A stretch of 64,000 nt of DNA from Noviherbaspirillum galbum (GCF_010974945.1 NZ_JAAIVB010000078.1:310001-374000); one strand, 5' to 3'. Numbered from the stretch's first letter, positions 8,783-20,414 are shown. Numbers and translations are program-made. The notes: generated by a model not told the origin, from the letters alone.

Positions 8783-9121
8783 GATGTCTCCTCAATGCCG
8801 CACGGGGCGGCAGGCGTGGCCGGGCGCGGCTTTTCTTGTCGTCTTCTGATGCCGTCCAAGCCCTTAGCTTAACCTGTTCCCGGCCGGTTTGCCGGTGGCT
8901 TCAAAATGTTTCGCGGCATCGATGCGCTTGTTTGATCTTTCGCAGAAGGCGCGGCAGGCGTTGATTTCCAATAAGCGATGCGCGAACGTCAACCGCGGCA
9001 TGCTTCCGTCCGTACGACATGTGGCTTGCCGGAAATCTTCCCCGACGTCTTCGCCCTGGCCGCGTCATGGCACGCCAGATGCCGGCGCCAGCCCCCGAGA
9101 ACACCACACAAGGAGACGAAA
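8783..9121. other. Divergent promoter region of xdhC-like gene and cox-like operon
   Basis: 339 bases. The coxS reading frame remains open back to an ATG at 8978, but that stretch does not resemble the family and lacks a ribosome site, so I treat it as leader. No clear operator or promoter could be fixed. Confidence 0.4.
9110..9115 (+). promoter_or_regulatory. Ribosome binding site fixing the TTG start of coxS-like gene
   Basis: AAGGAG sits six bases before TTG 9122-9124. The protein that follows begins at the usual first strand of the family's ferredoxin fold, so TTG rather than the upstream ATG 8978 is the likely start. Confidence 0.75.
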
Positions 9122-9634
<513 letters not shown>

Positions 9635-9635
9635 C

Positions 9636-12101
<2,466 letters not shown>

Positions 12102-12111
12102 GGAAACGACG

Positions 12112-12912
12112 ATGTATGCATTCGAACTGCATCAGCCCAAGACGCTGAACGACGCCGTCACCCTGCTCGGGCAGGGCGACGTCAAACCCCTGGCCGGCGG
12201 CCAGACCCTGGTCGCCACGCTGAAGACGCGGCTGGCCTTCGCCGAGCAGCTCGTCGACCTCGGCGGCATCCCGGAGCTGCGCGGCATCCGCCGTGACGGC
12301 GACATGATCGTCATCGGCGCGACCACCCGCCACGCGGAGGTGGCGAAGTCCGACCTCGTGCAGCAGGCCATTCCCGGGCTCGCCAGCCTCGCCGGCCAGA
12401 TCGGCGACCCGCAGGTGCGCAACCTCGGCACCCTCGGCGGCTCGGTCGCGAACAGCGATCCCGCGGCCTGCTATCCCGCCGCGGTGCTCGGGCTGGGAGC
12501 GACCGTCTGCACCAACCGGCGCCAGATCGCGGCCGACGACTTCTTCCTCGGCCTGTACCAGACCGCGCTGGAAGAGGGCGAACTCATCACCGAGATCCGT
12601 TTTCCCGTGGCGAGCCGCTCGGCCTATGAAAAATTCCGCAATCCCGCCTCGCACTTCGCGCTGGCGGGCGTCTTCGTCAGCCAGCGCGACGGCGACAAGC
12701 AGGTCCGGGTCGCCGTCACCGGATGCGGGCCTTGCGTCTTCCGCGCCACCGCCATCGAGGATGCCCTGGGCCGGGACTATCGCCCGGAGGTGGCGAAGGG
12801 AGTGACGCTTTCCCCGCAGGGCCTGAACACCGACCTGCATGCGAGCGCGGAATACCGCGCCCACCTCATCCCGGTGCTGGCGGCCCGCGCGGTGGCGCAA
12901 ACCCTGGCCTGA
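12112..12912 (+). CDS. FAD-binding medium subunit (CoxM-like)
   Basis: 266 residues. The N-terminal FAD-binding region contains PLAGGQTLVATLK (about 28-40) and RNLGTLGGSVANSDPAACYP (about 103-122), the two loops that hold the FAD diphosphate in the CoxM/xanthine dehydrogenase FAD family. The C-terminal CO-dehydrogenase flavoprotein domain follows. The subunit passes electrons from the iron-sulfur clusters to an external acceptor. GAGGAAACGACG before the ATG is an acceptable ribosome site. The gene lies between coxL and the MoxR ATPase gene, eight bases before the latter. Confidence 0.92.
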   Translation: MYAFELHQPKTLNDAVTLLGQGDVKPLAGGQTLVATLKTRLAFAEQLVDLGGIPELRGIRRDGDMIVIGATTRHAEVAKSDLVQQAIPGLASLAGQIGDPQVRNLGTLGGSVANSDPAACYPAAVLGLGATVCTNRRQIAADDFFLGLYQTALEEGELITEIRFPVASRSAYEKFRNPASHFALAGVFVSQRDGDKQVRVAVTGCGPCVFRATAIEDALGRDYRPEVAKGVTLSPQGLNTDLHASAEYRAHLIPVLAARAVAQTLA

Positions 12913-12920
12913 GCGAGCCG

Positions 12921-13829
12921 ATGACGGAAAACATCGACGCGGTGGCGAGGCTGCTGGAATCGCAGGACTACCTGCCGGACCGGCGCCTCGCCACCACCCT
13001 GTTTCTCGCGCTGCGCATGGGCCGGCCGCTGTTCCTGGAAGGCGAGGCGGGGGTCGGCAAGACCGAGGTCGCCAAGGCGCTCGCCGCCGGCCTCGGCCGC
13101 CGGCTGGTGCGCCTGCAATGCTACGAGGGGCTCGACATCGCCAGCGCGGTCTACGAATGGAACTACCCGCGCCAGATGATCGAGATCCGTCTCGCGGAAG
13201 CCACCCGGGCCGGGGAAGCCGGCCTCAAGGACAACCTCGAGGCTGGCATCTTTTCCGAGCGTTTCCTCATCCGGCGCCCCATCCTCCAGGCGCTGGAGCC
13301 GAGCGATGGCAAGCCGCCCGTCCTGCTCATCGACGAACTCGACCGCACCGACGAACCCTTCGAAGCCTACCTGCTCGAGGTGCTGGCCGAATACCAGGTC
13401 ACCATTCCGGAAATCGGCACGATACGCTGCGCCGAACCGCCCATCGTCATCATCACCTCCAACCGCACCCGCGAAATCCACGACGCGGTCAAGCGCCGCT
13501 GCTTCTATCACTGGGTGGATTATCCCGACAAGGAACGCGAACTCGCCATCGTCCGCCGCAAGGCGCCGGGCGCGGCCGAGGCGCTCAGCCGGGAAGTCAC
13601 CGGTTTCGTCGCCCGGCTGCGCGGCATGGACCTCGTCAAGCCGCCCGGGGTGGCCGAAACCATCGACTGGGCGAATGCCTTGTCCGCGCTCGACCGCGAA
13701 CGCATCGATCCGGAAGTGGTCGGCGAGACGCTCGGCCTGCTGCTGAAATACCAGGACGATATCGCCAGCATCGACCGCCCGGCCCTGGAACGGCTGATTG
13801 AGGAAGTCAGGCGGGACATGGCGACATGA
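12921..13829 (+). CDS. MoxR-family AAA ATPase (CoxD-like)
   Basis: 302 residues. Walker A is GEAGVGKT at 41-48, Walker B VLLIDELD at 134-141, and TSNRTREIHDAVKRRCFYHW supplies the sensor and arginine-finger region. In cox operons this ATPase works with the von Willebrand protein CoxE; CoxD is needed to build the sulfurated copper-molybdenum site in true CO dehydrogenase. In a form II cluster without the copper cysteine its task is less clear and may be general cofactor maturation. The last four bases overlap the ATG of the next gene, so the two products are probably made in balance. Confidence 0.9.
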   Translation: MTENIDAVARLLESQDYLPDRRLATTLFLALRMGRPLFLEGEAGVGKTEVAKALAAGLGRRLVRLQCYEGLDIASAVYEWNYPRQMIEIRLAEATRAGEAGLKDNLEAGIFSERFLIRRPILQALEPSDGKPPVLLIDELDRTDEPFEAYLLEVLAEYQVTIPEIGTIRCAEPPIVIITSNRTREIHDAVKRRCFYHWVDYPDKERELAIVRRKAPGAAEALSREVTGFVARLRGMDLVKPPGVAETIDWANALSALDRERIDPEVVGETLGLLLKYQDDIASIDRPALERLIEEVRRDMAT

Positions 13830-15103
13830 GCAGCGGTATTCCCGCCGGTGCCGATGGTTCTGATGGTGCCGCCGGTGCCAGCCCTGCCGGAGACGGCATG
13901 CTTGCCCGGAACATCGTGCATTTCACCCGGGTGCTTCGGCGCGCCGGCCTGCCGCTCGGCCCCGCCGTCGCCATCGATGCGCTGCGCGCGGTGAGGGCGG
14001 TGGGGTTGGGAAGCCGGCAAGACTTTTATTTCGCGCTGTCGGCAGTGATGGTGCAGCGGCATGAGCAGCAGTTCGTATTCGACGAAGCCTTCCAGCGGTT
14101 CTGGCAGGATCCGTCGCGCGTCGGCCAGCAGTTGCAGGAGTTGCTGCGCCTGCTCGGCGGCCTGCGCTCGGTGCCCGCCCGGCGTCCGCCGCCGCCCCAG
14201 CGCGTCGCGCAAGCCCTCTTTCCGAACATGGGCCGGGCCGCGGACAGTCCCGCCCAGCCGCCGCAGATCAGCATCGATTCCAGCGATACCGCCTCGGCCC
14301 GCGAAACCCTGCAGCACAAGGATTTCGCCAGCATGACGCCCGACGAATTGCGCGAAGCCCGCCGCATGATCGCCAGCATGCGCCTGCCCCTGCCGCGCCT
14401 GCCGGGACGGCGCACCCGCTCCGATCCGCGCGGTCCGCGGGTCGACCTGCGCGGCACCATGAAGTCCATGATGCGCGAACCCGACGGCATGGCGGCGCTG
14501 CGTTTTCGGAGCCTGGTGCGGCGTCCGCCCACGGTGATCGTGCTGTGCGACATCTCGCGCTCGATGGAACCCTATACCCGCATGCTGCTGCATTTCATGC
14601 ATGCGCTGACCAATGACCGCGACCGCGTGCACACCTTCCTGTTCGGCACCCAGCTCAGCAACATCTCGCGCGCGCTGCGCGACCGCGACGTGGACGTGGC
14701 GCTCGACAAGGTCGCCCGGCAGGTGCATGACTGGGCCGGAGGCACGCGCATCGGCGCCTGCCTCAAGGAATTCAACCGGCGCTGGGCGCGGCGGCTCATG
14801 GCGCAGGGCGCGGTGGTGCTGATCATCAGCGACGGCCTGGAAGGCGAGGAGGCCGACGACCTGGGCAAGCAGATGCAGGCGCTGCGGCTGGCCAGCCGCT
14901 GGATGATCTGGCTGAACCCGCTGCTGCGCTACGAGCGGTTCGAGGCCAGGCCGGCGGGCATTCGCGCCATGCTGCCCCACGTCGACCGGTTCCTGCCGGT
15001 GCATCACCTGAACAGCCTGGAAGCGCTAGGACGCGCCTTGTCGTCGCTGCAGGCGAACCGTCGCCATGCGGTTCCCGTTGCGCCAACCAAGATGCGAGGA
15101 TGA
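13826..15103 (+). CDS. von Willebrand factor A domain protein (CoxE-like)
   Basis: 425 residues. The C-terminal VWA domain has a complete metal-ion site, D242-x-S244-x-S246 in VLCDISRSM, followed by AGGTRIGACLKEFNRRW and VLIISDGLEGEE. The N-terminal half is helical and basic, with a Pro/Arg-rich section (RRPPPPQRVAQ) and RLPGRRTRSDPRGPRVDLR before the VWA part. This arrangement is that of CoxE partners of MoxR ATPases. ATGA overlap with the ATPase gene supports a working pair. The first 30 residues are Gly/Ala/Asp-rich and low in complexity. Confidence 0.9.
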   Translation: MSSGIPAGADGSDGAAGASPAGDGMLARNIVHFTRVLRRAGLPLGPAVAIDALRAVRAVGLGSRQDFYFALSAVMVQRHEQQFVFDEAFQRFWQDPSRVGQQLQELLRLLGGLRSVPARRPPPPQRVAQALFPNMGRAADSPAQPPQISIDSSDTASARETLQHKDFASMTPDELREARRMIASMRLPLPRLPGRRTRSDPRGPRVDLRGTMKSMMREPDGMAALRFRSLVRRPPTVIVLCDISRSMEPYTRMLLHFMHALTNDRDRVHTFLFGTQLSNISRALRDRDVDVALDKVARQVHDWAGGTRIGACLKEFNRRWARRLMAQGAVVLIISDGLEGEEADDLGKQMQALRLASRWMIWLNPLLRYERFEARPAGIRAMLPHVDRFLPVHHLNSLEALGRALSSLQANRRHAVPVAPTKMRG

Positions 15104-15106
15104 AGC

Positions 15107-15631
15107 ATGGATATGTCGAGTGCCCGCCGCGTGCCGGCATCGCGCGAAGCCGTCTGGCTGGCGCTCAACGATCCCGACACGCTGAAGCAATGCGTGGCGG
15201 GGTGCGAACGTTTCGAGGCGGTCGGCGACAACGCCTACCAGATCACCATGGTGTCGAAGATCGGATCGATCCGGACCCGCTTCAATGGCAAGCTGCTTGT
15301 GGCCGATTCCAATCCGCCGGAGTCTTACACGCTGGTTTTCGAGGGGGAGGGCGGGATGGCGGGGTTTGCCAAGGGGAGGGCGCAGGTGACGCTCTCCGTC
15401 GAGGGCGTGGAGACGTTACTGGCCTATACCGCGAATGCCCAGATCGGGGGGAAGCTCGCCCAGATCGGGTCGCGCTTGCTCGATGCGGCGGCGGGGAAGA
15501 TGGCGGATGAGTTTTTTGCCGCTTTCGTGCGGAGGTTGAGCGAGGGGGCGGTGGAACCCGGTGCTTCGGCTTCGGCTGAAGCGGAGGATACCGTGATCGG
15601 AACGGGTAGGGCGAAGGAGGAAGGGGCGTAG
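15107..15631 (+). CDS. CoxG-family SRPBCC protein
   Basis: 174 residues. It shows the CoxG pattern: PASREAVWLALNDPDTLKQCVAGCERFE at the start, SIRTRFNGKL, a Gly-rich AKGRAQVTLS and ANAQIGGKLAQIGSRLLDAAAGKMADEFF near 125-150. Family members are small lipid-binding-type (SRPBCC) proteins proposed to tether CO dehydrogenase to the inner membrane. The last 25 residues are an Ala/Glu-rich tail. It is the final gene of the operon, three bases after coxE, and is followed by a REP-like palindrome. Confidence 0.88.
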   Translation: MDMSSARRVPASREAVWLALNDPDTLKQCVAGCERFEAVGDNAYQITMVSKIGSIRTRFNGKLLVADSNPPESYTLVFEGEGGMAGFAKGRAQVTLSVEGVETLLAYTANAQIGGKLAQIGSRLLDAAAGKMADEFFAAFVRRLSEGAVEPGASASAEAEDTVIGTGRAKEEGA

Positions 15632-15676
15632 CTCGCTAGCTTTTAGGGCTCGCCGCTGACGTCCACACCACCCTCC

Positions 15677-15700
15677 GTCATTCCCGCGAAGGCGGGAATC
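15677..15700 (+). repeat. REP-like palindrome GTCATTCCCGCGAAGGCGGGAATC
   Basis: The stem is ATTCCCGCgaaGGCGGGAAT. It lies between the convergent ends of the coxG-like gene and the PEP-mutase-like gene. Related elements are at 7614-7637 and 27161-27184. Position and fold would also allow it to act as a bidirectional transcription stop. Confidence 0.7.
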
Positions 15701-15736
15701 CGTTTCGCTTGCTAAGCGCGACTCACGGGGCCATCC

Positions 15737-16564
15737 TCACCCAGCCCGCCCCAGAAACAAGGCATTCAGCTCCTTCCCCGAAGCCGCCCCGGCAAAACCA
15801 TCGAAGCGGCCCTTCGCGAGCACCTGCGCCGCCTGCATGAAACCGCCCCAGGCTGCGCGCGCCAGCGCACCTCCCACGCTGATGCGCCGCACCCCAAGCC
15901 CGGCCAGTTCCTCCTGGGTGAAATCCGACGCCGCACCGACCAGAACGTTCACCGGTTTCGGCGCGACCGCGGCAACCACGGCCTCGATCTGCCCGCGGGT
16001 CTGGATGCCCGGCGCATACAGGCAATCCGCGCCGGCATCGGCATAGGCCCGCAGGCGCTTGATCGTGTCGTCGAGATCCGGCGCGCCGACGAAGAAATTT
16101 TCCGCGCGGCCGATCAGCAGCGTGTCGCCGCCGCATTCGTCGATGGCGCGGCGGGCGGCCTTGAGGCGCTGCACCGCGACGTCGAGCGGAAACAGGGGCG
16201 CGGCCGGATCGCCGGTGGAATCCTCGATCGACAAGCCGGCGATGCCGGTGCCGACGGCGAGCGCCACGCTGTCCGCCACGCCGGCCGGATCGTCGCCGAA
16301 ACCGTTCTCGAAGTCGGCGTTGACGGGCAAGTCGGTCGCCTCGGCCATCATCCGCAGGTGATCGAGCACGGCGTCGCGGGTCACATGATTGTCGGCACGC
16401 CCGGTCGACCAGGCAAATCCCGAGCTCGTGGTGGCGATGGCGGAAAAGCCGAGGCTTTCCAGGTAGCGTGCGCTGCCGGCGTCCCAGGGATTGGGAAGCA
16501 TGAAGCAGCCGGACGTGTGCAATGCGCGGAAGGCAGCGCGTTTTTCGGCGACGGTTCGTGACAT
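15737..16564 (-). CDS. Isocitrate lyase/PEP mutase superfamily enzyme
   Basis: 275 residues from ATG 16564. The TIM-barrel family marks are present: MLPNPWDAGSARYLESLG, TTSSGFAWSTGR, PVNADFENGFG (metal and substrate loop) and IEDSTGD. Members cleave or form C-C or C-P bonds of oxo-acids such as 2-methylisocitrate or oxaloacetate; the precise substrate cannot be told from sequence. A good ribosome site (CAAGGAGCC) precedes this ATG. Longer upstream frames do not fit the family. It stands alone and faces the cox-like operon. Confidence 0.85.
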   Translation of the reverse strand: MSRTVAEKRAAFRALHTSGCFMLPNPWDAGSARYLESLGFSAIATTSSGFAWSTGRADNHVTRDAVLDHLRMMAEATDLPVNADFENGFGDDPAGVADSVALAVGTGIAGLSIEDSTGDPAAPLFPLDVAVQRLKAARRAIDECGGDTLLIGRAENFFVGAPDLDDTIKRLRAYADAGADCLYAPGIQTRGQIEAVVAAVAPKPVNVLVGAASDFTQEELAGLGVRRISVGGALARAAWGGFMQAAQVLAKGRFDGFAGAASGKELNALFLGRAG

Positions 16565-16822
16565 CTGGGCTCCTTGCGGTTGAGGGTTGGCATGCGGAGT
16601 GTAGCGGAAGCTTGGTCCTGGCCGGGTGTTGTTGCGGCAAGGAACGGCCACGCCCTGCTTAGGATGCGGATGAGCAATATTTCTCTTGCTATCGTGTCTC
16701 GAATTCGGCAAAGCTAGCGACAGATCAACAGGAAGGCCCGATCCAGCGTCTATGCTGCACCGCATCAGGACCGGTAAAAACACTTGCCATGGTCCTCGGG
16801 AAACATTGCTTAGGGAGGGTAT

Positions 16823-17074
16823 ATGACCCAGCGAATATGGAAGAAAGGCGACAGGGTGACGTGGCGCTGCGAGGATGCGCCGCTCAAGGTCAGCCCGATA
16901 CCTGCGCGCGTGGTGCAGGAGGATGAAGGCGCGGAGATCGCGATCGACATCTTGTTGCGCATCGGCAGCCAATGGGTGAGGGAACGCAGGCGGGTTCCCG
17001 CATCCAGCCTGATGGAGCGCCGCCGCGTCATTCCGCAACTCGACGAAGAATTGATCGAGATGCGCTTCGATTGA
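16823..17074 (+). CDS. Small conserved-type protein of unknown function
   Basis: 83 residues. GGGAGGG six bases before the ATG is a strong ribosome site. The text RIWKKGDRVTWRCEDAPLK followed by PARVVQEDEG and alternating beta-prone stretches suggests a small SH3- or Tudor-like barrel, but no family is firmly recognised. No cysteine pair or membrane segment is present. It is convergent with the next gene, 49 bases apart. Confidence 0.5.
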   Translation: MTQRIWKKGDRVTWRCEDAPLKVSPIPARVVQEDEGAEIAIDILLRIGSQWVRERRRVPASSLMERRRVIPQLDEELIEMRFD

Positions 17075-17123
17075 TGCCCAGGACTGATGACGACTGGTGC
17101 GCGACGGCGGGCCGCGCCGCGTG

Positions 17124-17429
17124 TCACTGCACCAGTTTCGCTTCCGCCTCCGCCTTGCGCGCCTTCTTGCCTTTCCGGCCTTCCTTGGCCTCTCCGGCTT
17201 GTGTGGCTTGTGCAGCACCCTTGAAGCCGCCGTCGTCGTCATGCCCGAATGCATCGTTGTCGCGGATCAGCGACGGGTGAGAGAGATGTTCCCGCTCCTC
17301 CAGCATGGCATCGGCGATGCGATAGGCGAGGGTCACCAGTTTCCTCAGGTTCTTGCCCTTGCTGTAGTCGTCGTCCTCGCGAAGCAGGCCATTGAGCGCC
17401 TGTCCGGCAAAAAAGTCACGTGGTTCCAT
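17124..17429 (-). CDS. Small acidic/basic protein of unknown function
   Basis: 101 residues from ATG 17429, chosen because AAGGTGA lies seven bases upstream. The first 60 residues, with FFAGQALNGLLREDDDYS and LVTLAYRIADAMLEER, look like a compact helical unit seen in small phage- or plasmid-type hypothetical proteins. The end, KEGRKGKKARKAEAEAKL, is a charged low-complexity tail. No function can be given. Confidence 0.5.
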   Translation of the reverse strand: MEPRDFFAGQALNGLLREDDDYSKGKNLRKLVTLAYRIADAMLEEREHLSHPSLIRDNDAFGHDDDGGFKGAAQATQAGEAKEGRKGKKARKAEAEAKLVQ

Positions 17430-17649
17430 CTGGGTCACCTTTCGGCTGTGGTCATGGCACGCAGGCCGGTCCCTGATTATTTGCCCTTGGGATTTTGTCT
17501 GCATTGCGTTCAATCAACGGATAATTTCCAAGAACCGCGATACCGGCGCCGGGTTCTAACAAGCGACCCCTCCGGCAAGGCACATGCAAGGCGGATGGAC
17601 CGGCCAGCGGGGATCGCTTCCGAGTGATTCAGCCATGAAAGGAGAAACC

Positions 17650-17856
17650 ATGGAAATGAGCACGCAAGACGTCTTGAAAGCCTTCGATGCACTGGGCGGC
17701 ACGGTGCACGACATACACGAAATCAAGCAGGAGATCGAACAGCGGCATGCGAAGGAAGGCTGCGATCCGCACGACATCACCCATGCCATCGGCCGCGCCA
17801 TCAACGAAGGCAAGCTGGCCTGGACTCCGATGCGCGCGTTGCGCCGCCTGTCCTGA
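17650..17856 (+). CDS. Small helical protein of unknown function
   Basis: 68 residues. AAAGGAGAAACC directly before ATG 17650 is a strong ribosome site and decides this start over the in-frame ATG 17635. The sequence is helical and charged, with HDIHEIKQEIEQRHAKEGCDPHDITHAIGRAINEGKL. It has one cysteine and no membrane segment. The length, strong ribosome site and coding bias make it likely real. Confidence 0.5.
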   Translation: MEMSTQDVLKAFDALGGTVHDIHEIKQEIEQRHAKEGCDPHDITHAIGRAINEGKLAWTPMRALRRLS

Positions 17857-17882
17857 GCCCGCCGCGAAGGACCAATGAGCCG

Positions 17883-18791
17883 TTGACCGGGGGCAAGGAA
17901 AGCGTCGGCAGGACTTCCAGGCCGCGGCGCCTGGCCGCGCGTGCCGCGTGCCTCGTCCTCGCTGCCTGCATCGCGCCTTCCTTGCCGGCGGCCGATGCCA
18001 TCGACGGGAGCGCCGACAATACCGGCCTGGCGGCGCTGATCAATGCATTCCGCGCCGCCCCGGGCGCGTGCGGGGGCAAGCCCGCGCAGGCAGCCGCGCC
18101 TCTCGCCATCCAGCCTGCCTTGAGCAAGACGCCGCTCACGCCGAAGACCTATCTGCCGCAGGCGCTGGAGCGGCTGGGGTATCCGGTCGAGCGGGCTGAA
18201 GGCATCTACGTCTCGGGTCCGCAGGATGCGGAGTCGGCGCTGGGCGCGATCCGGAATGCCTATTGCGCCAGCCTGCTGAGCACGCAATACAGCAGCATCG
18301 GCGTCGCGCGTTCCGGCAACGACTGGCTGATCGTGCTGGCGCAGCCGCAGCGCGTGCCCCAATTGCCGGACTGGACGGAGGCGGGCCAGGACATCCTGCG
18401 CCTCACCAATGCCGCGCGCGCCGTGGCGCATACCTGCGGCGACCGGGCGTTTCCTCCAGCGCCGCCCTTGTCCTGGCGTTCCACGCTGGGCGAGGCGGCG
18501 CTGCGCCACAGCCGCGACATGGCGGCAAGGCGCAGCCTGCAGCACCAGGGCTCGGATGGCAGCGACCCCGGTTCTCGCGCGCTCGATGCCGGCTACCGCT
18601 GGCGGCGCGTCGGCGAAAACATCGCCTCGGGACAATTCACCCCCGAAGAGGCCGTCTCCGGCTGGCTGTCCAGTCCGCCGCATTGCGCGAACCTGATGGA
18701 TCCGCGCCTGACCGAGATGGGCGCGGCCTATGCCTTGCAGGCAGGGAGCCGGGTGGTTTACTGGACGCAGCTCTTCGGCGCGCCGCAATAA
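17883..18791 (+). CDS. Secreted CAP (SCP/PR-1) superfamily protein with a degenerate second CAP-like unit
   Basis: 302 residues from a TTG start; the nearby ATG 17875 runs into a stop after three codons. A basic N-terminus and hydrophobic core ending SLPAADA give a signal peptide. Residues about 175-300 are a complete CAP domain: LTNAARAVAHTCGD, LGEAALRHSRDMAARRSLQHQG, VGENIASGQFTPEEAVSGWLSSPPHCANLMDP and YWTQLFG. Residues about 48-155 repeat the outline (LINAFRAAPGACGGK, then YSSIGVARSGNDWLIVLAQP) but lack the His/Glu cavity residues. It therefore looks like a tandem duplication with a decayed first copy. The probable location is the periplasm or outside the cell; the biochemical role is unknown. 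Confidence 0.75.
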   Translation: MTGGKESVGRTSRPRRLAARAACLVLAACIAPSLPAADAIDGSADNTGLAALINAFRAAPGACGGKPAQAAAPLAIQPALSKTPLTPKTYLPQALERLGYPVERAEGIYVSGPQDAESALGAIRNAYCASLLSTQYSSIGVARSGNDWLIVLAQPQRVPQLPDWTEAGQDILRLTNAARAVAHTCGDRAFPPAPPLSWRSTLGEAALRHSRDMAARRSLQHQGSDGSDPGSRALDAGYRWRRVGENIASGQFTPEEAVSGWLSSPPHCANLMDPRLTEMGAAYALQAGSRVVYWTQLFGAPQ

Positions 18792-18810
18792 ACGATTTTC
18801 GGGAAACGCC

Positions 18811-19047
18811 TCAGGCCGGGCCGGGCGCCCCGCCGGCGAGAACGAGGTCGCGCGCCTGCTCGCACCAGTAGCCAGCGGCGTGGAGATAGCCCTCCCAGAC
18901 GCAGCCATTGCAGCCGCGTCCGCAGCAGGTGGTGGGTTCTTCCGGCGGATCGCGGAAGACGATGCCGAGCCGGTCCAGCTTGTGCTGGAGCTCGGCGATC
19001 CATTGCCGTGCCTGGCCGGCATTGGCGGGAAGCGCTTGGGTGGTCAC
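18811..19047 (-). CDS. Oxidoreductase-like small Cys-rich protein
   Basis: 78 residues. The motif PPEEPTTCCGRGCNGCVWEGY at about 34-54 matches the oxidoreductase-like N-terminal domain, a short CC-x3-C-x2-C motif also found at the start of some eukaryotic cytochrome b5 reductase-like proteins. The cysteines could bind a metal. No catalytic domain follows. It converges with the CAP gene (19 bases between stops) and lies just downstream of the HtrA-type gene on the same strand. Confidence 0.68.
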   Translation of the reverse strand: MTTQALPANAGQARQWIAELQHKLDRLGIVFRDPPEEPTTCCGRGCNGCVWEGYLHAAGYWCEQARDLVLAGGAPGPA

Positions 19048-19111
19048 GTGGCGAGGGCGGAAAGTGCTTGGGTCGCGGCAGTATACCGGCCCGGACCTCG
19101 GCCCGTCTTGC

Positions 19112-20284
19112 TCAGCCCGTCATGGCTTCCACCTTCACCTGCACCGCGGCCGTCCGGCCTTCCCGCACCACTTCCACGTCCACCGTCGATCCCGGTTTGG
19201 CGCTGCCCACGAGACGCGCCATGTCCGCCGCGGTCTGCACCTGCTCCTTGTTCACCGACACGATCACGTCGCCAGGACGCAGGCCCGCCCGGTCGGCCGG
19301 GCCGTTGCGCTGCACCGCGGCCACCAGCACGCCATGTGCATTCTTCATGCCCAGCGACTGGGCGAGATCCTGGGTGAGTTCCTGCAGCTGCACGCCGATG
19401 CGTCCGCGTGTCACCTTGCCGGTTTCCTGGAGCTGCTTCGCGATGTCCATCGCGATGTTGATCGGGATCGCGAAGGAAATCCCCATGTAGCCGCCGGTCT
19501 GGCTGTAGATCTGGGAATTGATGCCCACCACCTCGCCGCGTGTGCTGAACAGCGGGCCGCCGGAATTGCCCGGATTGACGGCGACGTCGGTCTGGATGAA
19601 CGGCACGTAGCTGCCTCCCGGCAGGATGCGGCCGATCGCGCTGACCACGCCCACCGTGATGCTGCTCTCGAAGCCGAAGGGCGAACCGATCGCCGCTACC
19701 CATTCGCCGGGTTCGAGCCTGGACGGATCGCCGATCTTGACCACCGGAACGTTGTCGGCGTCGATCTTCAGCAAGGCGACGTCGGTGAACACGTCCGCGC
19801 CGATCACCCTGGCCTTGAACTGGCGCTTGTCGGTCAGCTTGACAGAAACTTCGTCCATGTCGGCGATGACGTGGGCATTGGTCAGCACGAAGCCATCCTT
19901 GCTGATCACGAAGCCCGACCCCACGCTGCCGGTCGGCGCTTCGCCCATGTCGGGCTGGCCGCCGAAGCGGCGAAAGAATTCGTACAGCGGGTCGCCCTGG
20001 CGCATCGGCGCCGGCGTGCCGCGCTTGATCGCGCTGACGTTCACCACCGCCGGGCCTTCCTGCTTCACCAGGCTGGCGAAGTTCGGCAGGGTGATTCCGC
20101 CGGCCGCGGCGGCCGGAGCGGCGGGGGCGGATTGCGGTGCCGCCGGGGCGGGTGCCTGGGCAGCCGGCGGATTGCCCGGCGCGGCGGGCGGCTTGTCGCT
20201 CTTGCCGCATCCGGCCAGCGAAAGCGCCAGGCACGCGGCGGACAGCATGGTGAACCAATGTTTGGCTGGCATGGCGGCTTTCAT
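19112..20284 (-). CDS. HtrA/DegP-family serine protease, lipoprotein with one PDZ domain
   Basis: 390 residues. The signal peptide ends in the lipobox LAGC with C26, so the protein is probably lipid-anchored. A Pro/Ala-rich linker (about 30-62) precedes the trypsin-like domain with H138 (TNAHVI), D168 (TDVALLKI) and S241 (NPGNSGGPL). One PDZ domain at about 290-385 contains GVLVAAVQRNGPADRAGLRPGDVI. A single PDZ is the DegS layout, while the lipid anchor and proline linker are not. It is likely involved in periplasmic protein quality control. All catalytic residues are present. Confidence 0.92.
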   Translation of the reverse strand: MKAAMPAKHWFTMLSAACLALSLAGCGKSDKPPAAPGNPPAAQAPAPAAPQSAPAAPAAAAGGITLPNFASLVKQEGPAVVNVSAIKRGTPAPMRQGDPLYEFFRRFGGQPDMGEAPTGSVGSGFVISKDGFVLTNAHVIADMDEVSVKLTDKRQFKARVIGADVFTDVALLKIDADNVPVVKIGDPSRLEPGEWVAAIGSPFGFESSITVGVVSAIGRILPGGSYVPFIQTDVAVNPGNSGGPLFSTRGEVVGINSQIYSQTGGYMGISFAIPINIAMDIAKQLQETGKVTRGRIGVQLQELTQDLAQSLGMKNAHGVLVAAVQRNGPADRAGLRPGDVIVSVNKEQVQTAADMARLVGSAKPGSTVDVEVVREGRTAAVQVKVEAMTG

Positions 20285-20414
20285 GACTCCGGCGGGGGCG
20301 TTGGACGATGGGCGGGTGTCAGGTTAGACGTGCCATTCAGGCAAGGTTCCGCGCGGTGAAAGTCGTGGCTAGGGATTGCGTCGGAGAAAGCAAGGAGCAA
20401 TCCTTGGCCGAGAC

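Noticed and set aside
8978-9121. N-terminal extension of the coxS-like protein from ATG 8978
   Set aside because: The added residues do not fit the family, and AAGGAG is placed correctly for the TTG at 9122.
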